From Bradyrhizobium jicamae (GTDB lineage Bacteria > Pseudomonadota > Alphaproteobacteria > Rhizobiales > Xanthobacteraceae): a DNA stretch of 64,000 bases. Under the pieces are notes generated by a model, which saw only the letters and a list, made by a program, of their open reading frames with translations, was not told the DNA's origin and did not search any database. Location of the stretch: the NCBI RefSeq assembly GCF_018130695.1, contig NZ_JAFCJX010000015.1, positions 112,001 to 176,000 on the forward strand, in the 5' to 3' direction. Shown in pieces: positions 53,111 to 61,884 of the stretch. A program made the translations under genes and the position numbers. The stretch's first letter is position 1. Every line of letters starts with the position of its first letter.

Positions 53111-53470
53111 ATGCCAAAAATCCTCCTCGCCGAAGACGACAACGACATGCGCCGCTTCCTGGTCAAGGCGCTGGAAAACGCCGGATTCAAGGTCTCGCCG
53201 CACGACAACGGCATGTCGGCCTATCAGCGGCTGCGCGAGGAGCCGTTCGAGATGCTGCTGACCGACATCGTGATGCCCGAGATGGACGGCATCGAGCTGG
53301 CCCGCCGCGCCTCGGAACTCGACCCTGACATCAAGATCATGTTCATCACCGGCTTCGCGGCGGTGGCCCTGAATTCCGATTCGGAGGCGCCCAAGAACGC
53401 CAAGGTGCTGGCCAAGCCGGTTCACCTCAGGGAATTGGTCAGCGAAGTGAACAAGATGCTGGCGGCCTGA
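53111..53470 (+). CDS. cpdR: Cell-cycle response regulator CpdR
   Basis: A 119-residue receiver-only protein. Phospho-acceptor Asp is in LLTDIVMPEMDG (near residue 57), the acidic pocket in LLAEDDNDMRRFLVKALENAGF, the switch Thr in MFITGFAA and the Lys in VLAKPVHLRELV. The chain has no output domain, and its sequence matches CpdR, the ClpXP adaptor that, when unphosphorylated, localises ClpXP to the pole and promotes CtrA degradation in alphaproteobacteria. It is followed by tRNA-Val. The match of the N-terminal and C-terminal stretches to known CpdR is strong. Confidence 0.93.
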   Translation: MPKILLAEDDNDMRRFLVKALENAGFKVSPHDNGMSAYQRLREEPFEMLLTDIVMPEMDGIELARRASELDPDIKIMFITGFAAVALNSDSEAPKNAKVLAKPVHLRELVSEVNKMLAA

Positions 53471-53550
53471 TTCGGCCCATAAATTAGGACTTTGCGTCCT
53501 TGCCTGCCCCGCCGGGGTCCGTTATAGGGACCCCACCGATCTGGACATTC

Positions 53551-53625
53551 GGGCGCGTAGCTCAGCGGGAGAGCACTACCTTGACATGGTAGGGGTCACA
53601 GGTTCGATCCCTGTCGCGCCCACCA
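53551..53625 (+). tRNA. tRNA-Val, anticodon GAC
   Basis: A full cloverleaf: acceptor GGGCGCG/CGCGCCC, D-arm with GCTCAGCGGGAGAGC, anticodon stem CTACC/GGTAG around TTGACAT (anticodon GAC, valine), variable loop and T-arm (CAGG/CCTG around GTTCGATC, a slightly imperfect T-loop), discriminator A and an encoded CCA at the 3' end (53623-53625). All elements lie in canonical positions; decoding GUC and GUU by wobble. Confidence 0.95.
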
Positions 53626-53753
53626 GCCTTCGCTCGCGAAGCGTGCGAAGGCTGCCACGCCGAAGCCCGACGGGCGAAGGCGGGCTTGTGTCCGCGAGCT
53701 ACGGCTCGGCAAGCCACGATCCCAATTCACACAGTCAAACAGCCCATCCGACG

Positions 53754-53855
53754 TCATCACCCGCGCATGCGGGTGATCCAGTATTCCAGAGACGGCTGCG
53801 CTTGAATCGAGAAGCCGCGGCGTACTGGATCGCCCGCATGCGCGGGCGACGACAG
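53754..53855. repeat. Palindromic repeat, family G
   Basis: TCACCCGCGCATGCGGGTGATCCAGTA at the left end is mirrored by TACTGGATCGCCCGCATGCGCGGGCGA at the right, and each arm is also a hairpin. The left arm is nearly identical to a half copy at 34841-34888 after reversal, which indicates a dispersed family. Confidence 0.8.
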
Positions 53856-53871
53856 TTGAGGTATGCGTCCG

Positions 53872-54320
53872 CATTCTCGCGACACGTTCTGCCCGAGTTT
53901 TCCATCTCGTTCCGCCCTCTCTCTTGAGTGAGGGCGCAGGGAAGACCGGGTGCACGCTGCACCCGCGGTCCCATGTGCAATGGATAGAAAGTGGCGCACA
54001 CGGGCATACAGAGCAGCGGAGGCACGCCGGCCTTCCCTGCGCGATGGCTTTACGGCTTATACGCGCTCGCCCTGGTGAGACTCTGCTTTTGTGCCACCAT
54101 CGTCAGCGATCGGCTTTGGACCTCTCGCATACTTACCACCAACATCGGGGCGGCAGGCCCACACGACTTCACCGTACACCTTGCGCACACACGTCAATTG
54201 CACGCTCGGCGTCCATCGCATCCCGACCCGCGTTCCTGACGTTGCGCAACGCCCCTCAGAGGGTGAGATGACGTGTTATTACTATAATCAGAAGTTCGTG
54301 TAAACAATATTATTTTTGCG
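53872..54320 (+). repeat. ~450-bp interspersed repeat, copy 2 (family F)
   Basis: Inverted relative to the copy at 6924-7380 and colinear with it when reversed, with conserved blocks such as GGTGGCACAAAAGCAGAG, TCTCACCAGGGCGAG, CGCAGGGAAGGCCGG and AACGAGATGGAAAACTC. The copies differ by many substitutions and small indels, so they have been diverging for some time. Peptides read across it (GLPCAMALRLIRARPGETLL) match those of the other copy simply because the DNA matches. Confidence 0.8.
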
Positions 54321-54430
54321 AGGGGCGCTTGACAGGTTTTGCACGGGCTCGCTGATTTGCCCGTCGTGTCGAATTTGTCACAGCGCCGTGGGCGGGAGGC
54401 GCGGTCAGGTGCCTCCCGCCGGCCGCAACC

Positions 54431-55882
54431 TCAGAACGGATAGTGCCGCGGGCCGGTCTGCACCGTGATCCAGCGCAGCTCGGTGAATTCGTCGATCGCA
54501 GCCTTGCCGCCGAAGCGGCCGTAGCCGGAGGCCTTGGTGCCGCCGAACGGCATCTGCGGCTCGTCATGCACGGTCGGGGCGTTGACGTGGCAGATGCCGG
54601 CCTCGATGCGCCTGGCGACCGCGAGCGCACGCGGGATGTCGCGGCCGAACACGGCGGAGGAGAGGCCGTATTCGGTGTCGTTGGCGACGCGCACGGCTTC
54701 GTCGACGCCGCTGACGCGGACCACCGTGACGACCGGACCGAAGCTTTCCTCGCCATAGATGCGCATCGCCGGCGTGACGCGGTCGACGATGGTGGCCGGC
54801 ATGATGGTGCCCTTGCCACGGCCGCCGGCGGCGAGCACCGCGCCCTTGGCGACTGCATCGTCGATCAGGCCACCGACACGGTCCGCGGCCGCAATGCTCA
54901 CCAGCGAGCCCAGCACCACATTGCCCTTGCGGGGATCGCCATGAGGCAGGCTTTTCGCCTTGGCCGCAAACTTCGCCACGAAGGCGTCGGCGACCTTGTC
55001 GTCGACCACGATGCGCTCGGTCGACATGCAGATCTGGCCCTGGTTCATGAAGGCGCCGAAGGCGGCTGCGTTCACCGCGGCATCGAGATCGGCATCGTCG
55101 AGAATGACCAGCGGCGCCTTGCCGCCAAGCTCGAGCAGCGCGCGCTTCAGATGCTTGGCGCAGGCCAGCGCAATGAGCCGGCCGACCCGGGTCGAGCCGG
55201 TGAAGTTGACGCGCCGGATCGCCGGATGTGCGATCAGCGCCTCGACCACGGCCTGCGCGTCCTCCGGCGCATTGGTCACGACATTGACGACGCCGTCGCC
55301 GAGGCCGGCTTCGGTGAGGCAGCTGCCGATCAGCCGGTGCACGCCCGGGCTCATCTCCGAGGCCTTCAGCACCACCGTGTTTCCGCAGGCGAGCGGCATC
55401 GCAACCGAGCGCACGCCGAGGATCACGGGCGCGTTCCACGGCGCGATGCCGAGCACGACGCCGACCGGCTGGCGGAACGCCATCGCGAGATTGTCGGGCT
55501 TGTCGGTCGGGATCACCTCGCCGGAAATCTGTGTGGTCATCGCCGCCGCCTCGCGCAGCATGCCCTCGGCGAGATGGACGTTGAAGCCGGCCCAGCCGGC
55601 GGTGGCGCCGGTTTCGGCGACCATCAGCTCGGTGAACTCGCCGGCGCGGCGCGCCAGGATGTCGGCGGCGGCGCTGAGGCGCTTGCGCCGCTCGGAGGGG
55701 CCAAGCTGCGACCAGGCCGGGAAAGCGGCAGCCGCGGCATCGGCGGCGCGCATCGCGTCGTCGATCGAGGCGGCCGCCACGATGGTCGCGATCTCGTCGC
55801 TAATCGGATTGCGGCGCTGGAAGGTGCGCTGGTTGGTCGCCGACTGATCCTTGCCGCCGATGAGGAGATCGATTGCGTTCAT
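54431..55882 (-). CDS. NAD-dependent aldehyde dehydrogenase (vanillin/salicylaldehyde type)
   Basis: A 483-residue enzyme of the ALDH superfamily. The catalytic Cys lies in NQGQICMSTERIVVDD (near residue 284), the general base Glu in LLELGGKAPLVILDDADLDAAVNAA, and the nucleotide site in FTGSTRVGRLIA. Closest in pattern to benzaldehyde/vanillin/salicylaldehyde dehydrogenases of aromatic degradation (HYPF at the C-terminus is typical of DoxF/NahF-type enzymes), but substrate is inferred. ATG 55882 has GGAG six bases upstream. It is the last gene of the minus-strand block that also encodes a Liv-type importer, 18 bases downstream of livF, suggesting it acts on the imported compound. Confidence 0.88.
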   Translation of the reverse strand: MNAIDLLIGGKDQSATNQRTFQRRNPISDEIATIVAAASIDDAMRAADAAAAAFPAWSQLGPSERRKRLSAAADILARRAGEFTELMVAETGATAGWAGFNVHLAEGMLREAAAMTTQISGEVIPTDKPDNLAMAFRQPVGVVLGIAPWNAPVILGVRSVAMPLACGNTVVLKASEMSPGVHRLIGSCLTEAGLGDGVVNVVTNAPEDAQAVVEALIAHPAIRRVNFTGSTRVGRLIALACAKHLKRALLELGGKAPLVILDDADLDAAVNAAAFGAFMNQGQICMSTERIVVDDKVADAFVAKFAAKAKSLPHGDPRKGNVVLGSLVSIAAADRVGGLIDDAVAKGAVLAAGGRGKGTIMPATIVDRVTPAMRIYGEESFGPVVTVVRVSGVDEAVRVANDTEYGLSSAVFGRDIPRALAVARRIEAGICHVNAPTVHDEPQMPFGGTKASGYGRFGGKAAIDEFTELRWITVQTGPRHYPF

Positions 55883-55899
55883 GGGAGACTCCATGGGGT

Positions 55900-56643
55900 C
55901 TACGGGGTTGGCCGTGATGCAGTGGTCGAAGTGCGCGCCTTGCCGAGATAGGCGCGCTGGATGTCGGGGTTGTTCTTCATGTCGCCGGCCGAGCCCGTGC
56001 CCGCGTTGCGGCCGGACTCGATCAGATAGACCCGGTCGGCGATGTCGAGGCTGGCGCGCGCGTTCTGCTCGACCAGCAAGACACTGACGCCGCCGTCGCG
56101 GATCTGCGTCAGCGCGCGAAACACCTCGCGGCTGAGCAATGGAGAAAGTCCGAGCGAGGGCTCGTCGAGCAACAGCAATGTCGGGTTCGACATCAGCGCG
56201 CGGCCGATCGCGACCATCTGCTGCTCGCCGCCGCTCATGGTCCGCACCGCCTGGGTCATGCGTTCAGTCAGGCGCGGAAACAGCGCCAGCACCTTTGCGA
56301 GCCGCTCGGCCTCGCCGGCGCGCGCCCGGGCCGGATAGGCGCCGAGCTGGAGATTTTCGGCGACCGTCAGCTCGCCGAAGACGCCGCGGCCCTCCGGCAC
56401 CAGCGCGATGCCGCGCTCGACGATCTGATGCGCCGGAAGTTGCGTCAGGTCTGCGCCCTCGAAGCGGATGCTGGTGCCGGATGCCGGCGTGACGAGGCCG
56501 GCGATGCTCTTGAGCAGCGTCGACTTGCCGGCGCCGTTGGCACCGAGGATCGCGACGATCTCGCCGCTTGCGATTTCGAGGGCGACATCGGCGAGCGCCT
56601 GATGCTTGCCATAGAAATGGGAGAGCGCCCTGACCTCAAGCAT
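55900..56643 (-). CDS. livF: Branched-chain amino acid-type ABC transporter ATPase
   Basis: A 247-residue ATPase: Walker A GANGAGKSTLLKS, signature TMSGGEQQMVAIGRAL and Walker B LLLLDEPSLGLSP, with the LivF-typical RGIALVPEGRGVFGELTVAENL. It pairs with the ATPase half of the fused protein encoded just upstream, with which it overlaps by eight bases, and powers uptake of a Liv-type solute. Located in the cytosol at the membrane. The substrate may be an aromatic or other carboxylate rather than an amino acid, as for many Liv-type systems in rhizobia and Rhodopseudomonas. Confidence 0.92.
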   Translation of the reverse strand: MLEVRALSHFYGKHQALADVALEIASGEIVAILGANGAGKSTLLKSIAGLVTPASGTSIRFEGADLTQLPAHQIVERGIALVPEGRGVFGELTVAENLQLGAYPARARAGEAERLAKVLALFPRLTERMTQAVRTMSGGEQQMVAIGRALMSNPTLLLLDEPSLGLSPLLSREVFRALTQIRDGGVSVLLVEQNARASLDIADRVYLIESGRNAGTGSAGDMKNNPDIQRAYLGKARTSTTASRPTP

Positions 56644-58297
56644 CGGCGCCTCCGAGATAGGCGGTCACGACCGTGGGGTCGGACAGCACCTCGTCGGGGA
56701 CGCCGCGCGCAATCACGCTGCCGGCGTTCATGACGATGCAATGGCCGCACAGCGCGCGGATCGCATCCATGACATGCTCGACCATGATGATGGTCGTGCC
56801 GCGATCGCGCAGCCTGGCGATCAGCGCGATCCCGGTCTCGAGCTCGCTCGGATTGAGACCGGCGAGCCATTCGTCGAGCAGCACGAGCTGCGGCGTGAGC
56901 GCGAGCGCACGGGCAAGCTCCAGCCGCTTCTGGTCGATATAGGTCAGCTCGCCGGCGGGCGTGTCGTGCATCTGGGCGAGGCCGACGAGGTCGAGCAGCT
57001 CGCGGCCGGTCGCGCGCGCAGGTGCTGTGCTGAACAGGGCGGCTGCCGCCACATTCTCGGCGACGGTGAGATCGGCCATCACCCGCACCAGCTGGAAGGT
57101 GCGGGCGAGACCGAGTCTGGCGATCCTGTACGGCTTCAGCCCGGTGATGACAGTGCCGCCGAACCGGATCGCGCCCGATGACGGCGCCAGTGCGCCGGAG
57201 AGCAGGTTGAGCAGCGTCGTCTTGCCGGAGCCGTTCGGGCCGATGATGCCGACGATCTGTCCGGCTGCGACCTCGAAAGAGACATTGTCGACGGCGCGCA
57301 GGCCGCCGAAGGATTTGCTGGCGCCGTCGACTTGCAGCAATGGCCCGCTCCGCGCGCGAACCGGTGCTGTGCCCTTGGCGCCGCCCTCGGGAGTCGACCA
57401 TGACCAGGGCGAGATCAGCCCGATCACGCCCCTCGGCAGCAGCATCACGATCAGCACGAAAATCACGCCGAGCACGATGCTGAAATGGTTCGGCAGAGTC
57501 GCGGTCAGAACTTCGAACAGCAGCACCAGCGGGATCACGCCGAGCACTGGACCGAACAGCGAGCCGGCGCCGCCGAGCAGCGCCATGATCACGACCTGGA
57601 ACGAGATCATCGGATTGAAGGCGATCGACGGATCGATGTAGGTCCAGCGCGGCGCCATGATCGCACCGGTCACCGACATGAAGACGGCGCTGAGGATGAA
57701 CACCGCGAGCTTGATGCGGACAGCGTCGATGCCGGAATGGCTGGCGGCGGTTTCGTCGGCGCCGATCGCACGCAGCGCCAGGCCATAGCGCGAGCGTCCG
57801 AGCAGGAAGCCGGTCAGGAACACCAGCGCGGTGAGGCCGAGCAGCTGCCAGTAGAGCACGTCCTGGGTGACCGCGCTGAAGAGATAGCGGCCAACCGATT
57901 TGTGGATGTTGACCTCATACCAGATCACGAGCTGGCGGATCAGCTCGGCGAGGCCAAAGGAGAAGATCACGAAGTAGATGCCGGACAGCCGCAGCGTCGA
58001 GAGGCCGGTGATCGCGGCCACCAGCGCGCCGATCGCCGCTGCGGCCAGCAGCACGACGGGCCAGGACCAGGTCTCGCCAAGGACAGCGGCCGTGTAGGCG
58101 CCGATGCCGAAGAAGGCGACGGTCGCCAGCGAGATGTAACGGGTCGGGCCGGAGAACATCGCCCAGGCGGTCGCCAGGATCGTGAAGTAGAGCACGCTGA
58201 TGCCGAGCGCGAGATAGTAGCCGTTGACGTAGAGCGGGAAGGCGATGAGAGCCGCGGCAAGCGCGAGCCCCGCACAGCATGCGATGGCTTTGCTCAC
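56636..58297 (-). CDS. LivM-LivG fusion: permease plus ATPase in one chain
   Basis: A 553-residue protein. Residues 1-300 are a LivM-type permease (ALGISVLYFTILATAWAMFSGPTRYISLATVAFFGIGAYTAAVLG; LIRQLVIWYEVNIHKSVG), and after a linker near 310 a complete ATPase follows: Walker A GPNGSGKTTLLNLLSGA, LTYIDQKRLELARALA for the signature region, Walker B LVLLDEWLAGLNP, and IMVEHVMDAI. In the signature position it has LTYIDQKR rather than LSGGQ, a change seen in many LivG proteins. The start is GTG 58297, overlapping the livH stop by four bases (GTGA). It spares the cell a separate subunit interface. Confidence 0.9.
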   Translation of the reverse strand: MSKAIACCAGLALAAALIAFPLYVNGYYLALGISVLYFTILATAWAMFSGPTRYISLATVAFFGIGAYTAAVLGETWSWPVVLLAAAAIGALVAAITGLSTLRLSGIYFVIFSFGLAELIRQLVIWYEVNIHKSVGRYLFSAVTQDVLYWQLLGLTALVFLTGFLLGRSRYGLALRAIGADETAASHSGIDAVRIKLAVFILSAVFMSVTGAIMAPRWTYIDPSIAFNPMISFQVVIMALLGGAGSLFGPVLGVIPLVLLFEVLTATLPNHFSIVLGVIFVLIVMLLPRGVIGLISPWSWSTPEGGAKGTAPVRARSGPLLQVDGASKSFGGLRAVDNVSFEVAAGQIVGIIGPNGSGKTTLLNLLSGALAPSSGAIRFGGTVITGLKPYRIARLGLARTFQLVRVMADLTVAENVAAAALFSTAPARATGRELLDLVGLAQMHDTPAGELTYIDQKRLELARALALTPQLVLLDEWLAGLNPSELETGIALIARLRDRGTTIIMVEHVMDAIRALCGHCIVMNAGSVIARGVPDEVLSDPTVVTAYLGGADA

Positions 58298-59169
58298 GCG
58301 GCGGCCCTCCCGAACAGGCCGGTCGGCCGGATCAGCAGGACTGCCAGAAACAGCGCATAGGTCGCGGCGAGCGTCAGGCCGGGATCGACCAGCCGCGCCA
58401 CCGCGGTCTCGACCACGCCGAGCATCAGGCCGGCGACCAGCGCGCCCAAGACATTGCCGACACCGCCCATGATCACGACGACCAGCGCCTTCATGGTGAA
58501 GACCACGCCCATCGAGGCGTTGAAGGTGAGGAACATGCTGACCAGCACGCCGCCGATCGCGACCAACCCGCCGCCGCAGGCAAAGGCAAAGCCGGACATC
58601 GCCGGCACGTCGATGCCGACCAGCCGCGCGGCGCCGGCATCGACCGCGATGGCGCGGACCGCGGTGCCGACCCGCGTGCGCGTCAGCAGGAGATAAACCG
58701 CGGTGCCGATCGCAGCCGCGAACAGCAGCGCGACCAGGCGATTCACCGCCAATGTCGTGCCAAGGACGACGACGGGAATCGAGAGGTAGCTGTAGCTGTA
58801 ATACTGGCCGCCGAAGGCGATCAGCATGACGCCCTGGACGGCGAACAGCACGCCGAAGGTGACGAGGATGCTGTCGATCTCCTGCGCACCGCGATCCTTG
58901 CCGCGCCGCATCAGCCGCGCCAGCAGCAGCCGATACAGCAGCCAGTTCAGCACCACCGCGCAGGGCACCGCGAGCAGCAGCGCCACCAGCGGGCTGACGC
59001 CGAGGCCGGTATATAAAGTGAGCGCGCCGAACGCGGCCGCGATCAGCGACTCGCCATAGGACAGGTTCATGATCCGCGCGACGCCATATTGCAGCGTGAG
59101 ACCAAGCGCGATCAGGGCATACATGCCCCCCAGCACGAGGCCCGGCAGAACGATATCGATCAGCAGCAT
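58294..59169 (-). CDS. livH: Branched-chain amino acid-type ABC transporter permease
   Basis: A 291-residue inner-membrane protein with about eight helices. The N-terminus PGLVLGGMYALIALGLTLQYGVARIMNLSYGESLIAAAFGALTLY is the LivH pattern, and GVGNVLGALVAGLMLGVVETA near the C-terminus is the conserved coupling region with the EAA-like loop. It forms the channel with the LivM half of its neighbour. It follows the binding-protein gene on the minus strand after a palindromic repeat of 123 bp. Confidence 0.93.
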   Translation of the reverse strand: MLLIDIVLPGLVLGGMYALIALGLTLQYGVARIMNLSYGESLIAAAFGALTLYTGLGVSPLVALLLAVPCAVVLNWLLYRLLLARLMRRGKDRGAQEIDSILVTFGVLFAVQGVMLIAFGGQYYSYSYLSIPVVVLGTTLAVNRLVALLFAAAIGTAVYLLLTRTRVGTAVRAIAVDAGAARLVGIDVPAMSGFAFACGGGLVAIGGVLVSMFLTFNASMGVVFTMKALVVVIMGGVGNVLGALVAGLMLGVVETAVARLVDPGLTLAATYALFLAVLLIRPTGLFGRAAA

Positions 59170-59270
59170 GGCGTGTTGTGTCCGAGAGCGGGACGTTACA
59201 AAACTAGATCGGTTTCCAGGCAGGCTCGCTGCAAGAGCATCGAAGTGATGTGAGCAGCGTCGCTAGCCTC

Positions 59271-59393
59271 CCTCTCCCGCTCGCGGGGGAGGGCGGGGTG
59301 GGGGTCTCGCCGCATTGGGAATCCCACTGTGGAGACACCCCCACCCGCCACGCATCTGCGATGCGTGTCGGCCTCCCCCGCAAGCGGGAGAGG
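59271..59393. repeat. 123-bp palindromic repeat (family B copy 2) between livK and livH
   Basis: CCTCTCCCGCTCGCGGGGGAGG at the left end and CCTCCCCCGCAAGCGGGAGAGG at the right end are inverted copies, with GGTGGGGGTCTC/GAGACACCCCCACC pairing inside. It is the same length as, and inverted relative to, the element inside znuA at 10665-10787. It lies in the spacer between the binding-protein and permease genes of one operon. Confidence 0.85.
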
Positions 59394-59452
59394 CAAGGCG
59401 AGCCGGCGGCGAGCGTCGCGCCTTTCATATGCGGTCGCGCGCCAAGCGAGCG

Positions 59453-60673
59453 TCACTGCCACTGCGGCTTGGGCACGACGGGGGTGCGGGCGCCCGGCAG
59501 CGATGTCGGCGCCAGCGCGTAGAACTCGCCGTTCTGCCACTGGCCGACGCTCCAGACTTCCTGCAGCAAGCCATCCTTCAGCTTGATCTTGCCGATGATG
59601 GTGTCGAACGTGCCGGAGCGAATTTCGGCGGCAATCGCGGTGCGGTCGAGCTTGCCGACCTTCTCGATCGCCTGCTGCAGCACCTGAAGGCTGGCATAGG
59701 TGATCGAGCTCGCCCAGCGATCCGGCTCCTTGCCGGTCGCGGCCTTGTGGCGGGCGAGATAGTCCTTCAGCTGCGGTGAGTCGGCGTTCCAGCCGCCGAT
59801 CCCCATCACGCCGTCGCTGTTGGCGGCGAACTTGCCCTTGTAGAGTGGGAACGCGGTGCCGACGCCGACATAGAAGACCTTGGGATTGAACTTCAGAAGC
59901 TGCGCCTGCTCGGTCAGCGCGATCGTATCCGGCGGATAGCTGAACGCGATGAACGCATCGGGCTTGGCCGCGATCGCGTCGTTGAGCAGCGGCTGCAGGT
60001 CCTGCGAGCCCATCGGATAGGTCTTGTCATAGGTCAGCGTGAAGCCGGCCTTCTTGAAGGCCTCGCGGCCGGCGGCCGAAAGCTCGATGCCGAACTGGTC
60101 GGCGACGCTCACCATCGCGATGTTGGGGCCGATCTTGCCCTCGCTCTTCAGCTTGCCGAGCAATTCGGCCAGCCCCTCGGAAATCTGCGCCGAGGTGCCG
60201 AGCCAGAACGTCGCGTTCGACCAGCGTTTTGCCAGCTCCGGCGCCTTGTCGGTGACTGACGTAACGGCGAGATGCGGATAGCCGAGCCGGTTCAGCGTCG
60301 GGCCGACTGCGAGATTGAGGCCGGTGCTCCAGGGCGGCAGGATGAAATCGACCTTGTCCTGATTGGCGAGGCGCTCGATCGCGCGCACTGCTTCTTCCGA
60401 GCTCGAGCGGTCGTCATATTCGACGATTTCGATCGGCAGCTTCTTGTCGCCGAGCTTGATGCCGCCGGCGGCATTCACGTCCTTCACCCATAATTCGTAG
60501 TTCGGCAACGTGGTGATGCTGGCGCCGCCGGCATAGGGACCGGTCTTGGAGATCGCATAGCCGATGCGGATTTTCTCCTGGGCATCGGCCGTGGGCGCAA
60601 AGGTCGCCAGCGCCGCGGCGATCGCCGCCAGCCTGGTGATGCGCAGCATCGTTGGACGGTTCGTCGCAAGCAT
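59453..60673 (-). CDS. livK: Liv-type ABC transporter substrate-binding protein
   Basis: A 406-residue periplasmic receptor. The signal peptide ends in FAPTADAQ, after which the chain EKIRIGYAISKTGPYAGGASITTLPNYELWVKDVNAAGGI follows the type I periplasmic binding fold. VEYDDRSSSEEAVRAIERLANQDKVDFILPPW is the typical second segment. It delivers ligand to the permease encoded downstream. ATG 60673 has GGAGG six bases upstream. The mature length is slightly above the usual 370, because of the C-terminal tail. The ligand is unknown; the nearby aldehyde dehydrogenase suggests an aromatic compound. Confidence 0.93.
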   Translation of the reverse strand: MLATNRPTMLRITRLAAIAAALATFAPTADAQEKIRIGYAISKTGPYAGGASITTLPNYELWVKDVNAAGGIKLGDKKLPIEIVEYDDRSSSEEAVRAIERLANQDKVDFILPPWSTGLNLAVGPTLNRLGYPHLAVTSVTDKAPELAKRWSNATFWLGTSAQISEGLAELLGKLKSEGKIGPNIAMVSVADQFGIELSAAGREAFKKAGFTLTYDKTYPMGSQDLQPLLNDAIAAKPDAFIAFSYPPDTIALTEQAQLLKFNPKVFYVGVGTAFPLYKGKFAANSDGVMGIGGWNADSPQLKDYLARHKAATGKEPDRWASSITYASLQVLQQAIEKVGKLDRTAIAAEIRSGTFDTIIGKIKLKDGLLQEVWSVGQWQNGEFYALAPTSLPGARTPVVPKPQWQ

Positions 60674-60811
60674 GTCGAGCCTCCTGTCGAGTTTCACTCG
60701 AGCGATTGTTGGCAATGCAGGTCGTTTCCTGTCGTCCCGGCTTTCTCTTTGCGGTGGCTTGCCGCCACGCCCGGACTTGACCCAGCAAGCACCCTCGGCT
60801 TTGCTCCGGCA

Positions 60812-61792
60812 ATGGACAGATCTGGCGAAAGCTTGGATATATCCGGTCAATCCGGCCAACTGCGTCGAGGGGTCGCGGGGGCGGGCCGGGCGCCATCCGT
60901 CCCGGCGGCCGGGCCGGCGGTGATCGGGGCCGAGGTGATCGCCACCCATTATGAGGCGCGGCGCTGGTCGCTCTCGTCCAGGGCGGCGCGGCCGTTCATC
61001 CATCTGCTCTGCCTGCATGCGGGCGGCGTCGCCGAAGTGGTCGGTGCGGGCAATGCGATCGCGTTGTCGGGGCCGGCCATCGTCTGGCTGCCGGCGGGAT
61101 CGGCCGAGCATCTCGATGTCGCGGCGGGGACGAGCGCCGAACTGCTGCAGCTCAAATCCGGCGCGTGGCATCGCTATCTGCCGCCCTCGGCGGAGCCGGC
61201 CTATCTCGCGCTGGAAGCGGCCAGCGGCATCCTCGCGCTTCCGGTCGCGCCCGATCTTGCCACGACCGTGTCGCGGTCGATCGCGGCGATCACCGCCGAG
61301 ATCGCGACGCCGGCGCGCAGCGGCGCGGCGTCGATCATGTCGGCGGAACTGACGCTCTGCGCCTTGCGCTTCTGGCGCCTGTTCGCCGGCGACAGCGAGT
61401 CCGAGGAGGAAGGCAGCAGCGCCGAGATCCTGAGCCGCTTCCGAAGGCTGGTCGAGGAGCGCTATCACCAGCAGCTGCGGGTGGCCGACTATGCCGCGCT
61501 GCTCGGCATGACACCGGACCGCCTGCACGCGCTGTGCAGCCGCGAGCTGAAGCGATCGCCGAGCGCGCTGATCCAGCAGCGCATCGTCCGCGAAGCCGCG
61601 ACGCGGCTGGAGGCCAGCAGCGCCACCGTCAAGCAGATCGCGTTCGCGCTCGGCTTCAAGGACACGGCGTATTTCAGCCGCTTCTTCAGCAAGCACACCG
61701 GCGAAGCGCCGGGCGCCTGGCGTCGGCGCGTCGCCGCGCGTGTCAGGAGCGGGCGCGCCAGGCCGACGCTGAATTTCGCGGACTGGCCGTGA
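60812..61792 (+). CDS. AraC family transcriptional regulator
   Basis: A 326-residue protein with the AraC double HTH at the C-terminus (residues ~220-315): YHQQLRVADYAALLGMTPDRLHALCSRELKRSPSALIQQRIVREAATRLEASSATVKQIAFALGFKDTAYFSRFFSKHTGEAPGAWRR is the hallmark. The N-terminal half (ATHYEARRWSLSSRAARPFIHLLCLHAGG) forms the AraC-type sensor fold. It is divergent from livK, with about 140 bases between starts, and is thus the probable activator of the transporter/aldehyde dehydrogenase block. The start at 60812 was chosen over upstream codons because it begins just before the sensor domain; no clear ribosome site was seen. Confidence 0.87.
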   Translation: MDRSGESLDISGQSGQLRRGVAGAGRAPSVPAAGPAVIGAEVIATHYEARRWSLSSRAARPFIHLLCLHAGGVAEVVGAGNAIALSGPAIVWLPAGSAEHLDVAAGTSAELLQLKSGAWHRYLPPSAEPAYLALEAASGILALPVAPDLATTVSRSIAAITAEIATPARSGAASIMSAELTLCALRFWRLFAGDSESEEEGSSAEILSRFRRLVEERYHQQLRVADYAALLGMTPDRLHALCSRELKRSPSALIQQRIVREAATRLEASSATVKQIAFALGFKDTAYFSRFFSKHTGEAPGAWRRRVAARVRSGRARPTLNFADWP

Positions 61793-61884
61793 GGTCTCGC
61801 GTTTCAGTGCGGATATGGACGCAACTCGTGGGATGACGCTGCGCGGCTACGAACGATTAACGACTCAGCTCTACCCAAGAGGAC

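Larger units (their letters stand above)
53626..54430. other. Gene-free repeat-rich interval after tRNA-Val
   Basis: About 800 bases without a credible gene. It begins with AGCCTTCGCTCGCGAAGCGTGCGAAGGCTG, a hairpin often seen in this genus, then a family G palindromic repeat (53754-53855), then the second copy of the ~450-bp interspersed repeat (53872-54320), then CTGATTTGCCCGTCG at 54349. No integrase gene or att-type direct repeat of the tRNA 3' end was found, so there is no sign of an integrated element here. Confidence 0.75.

Noticed and set aside
53551..54430. An integrated element at tRNA-Val
   Set aside because: No integrase, no direct repeat of the tRNA 3' end and no foreign genes are seen downstream; only interspersed repeats.
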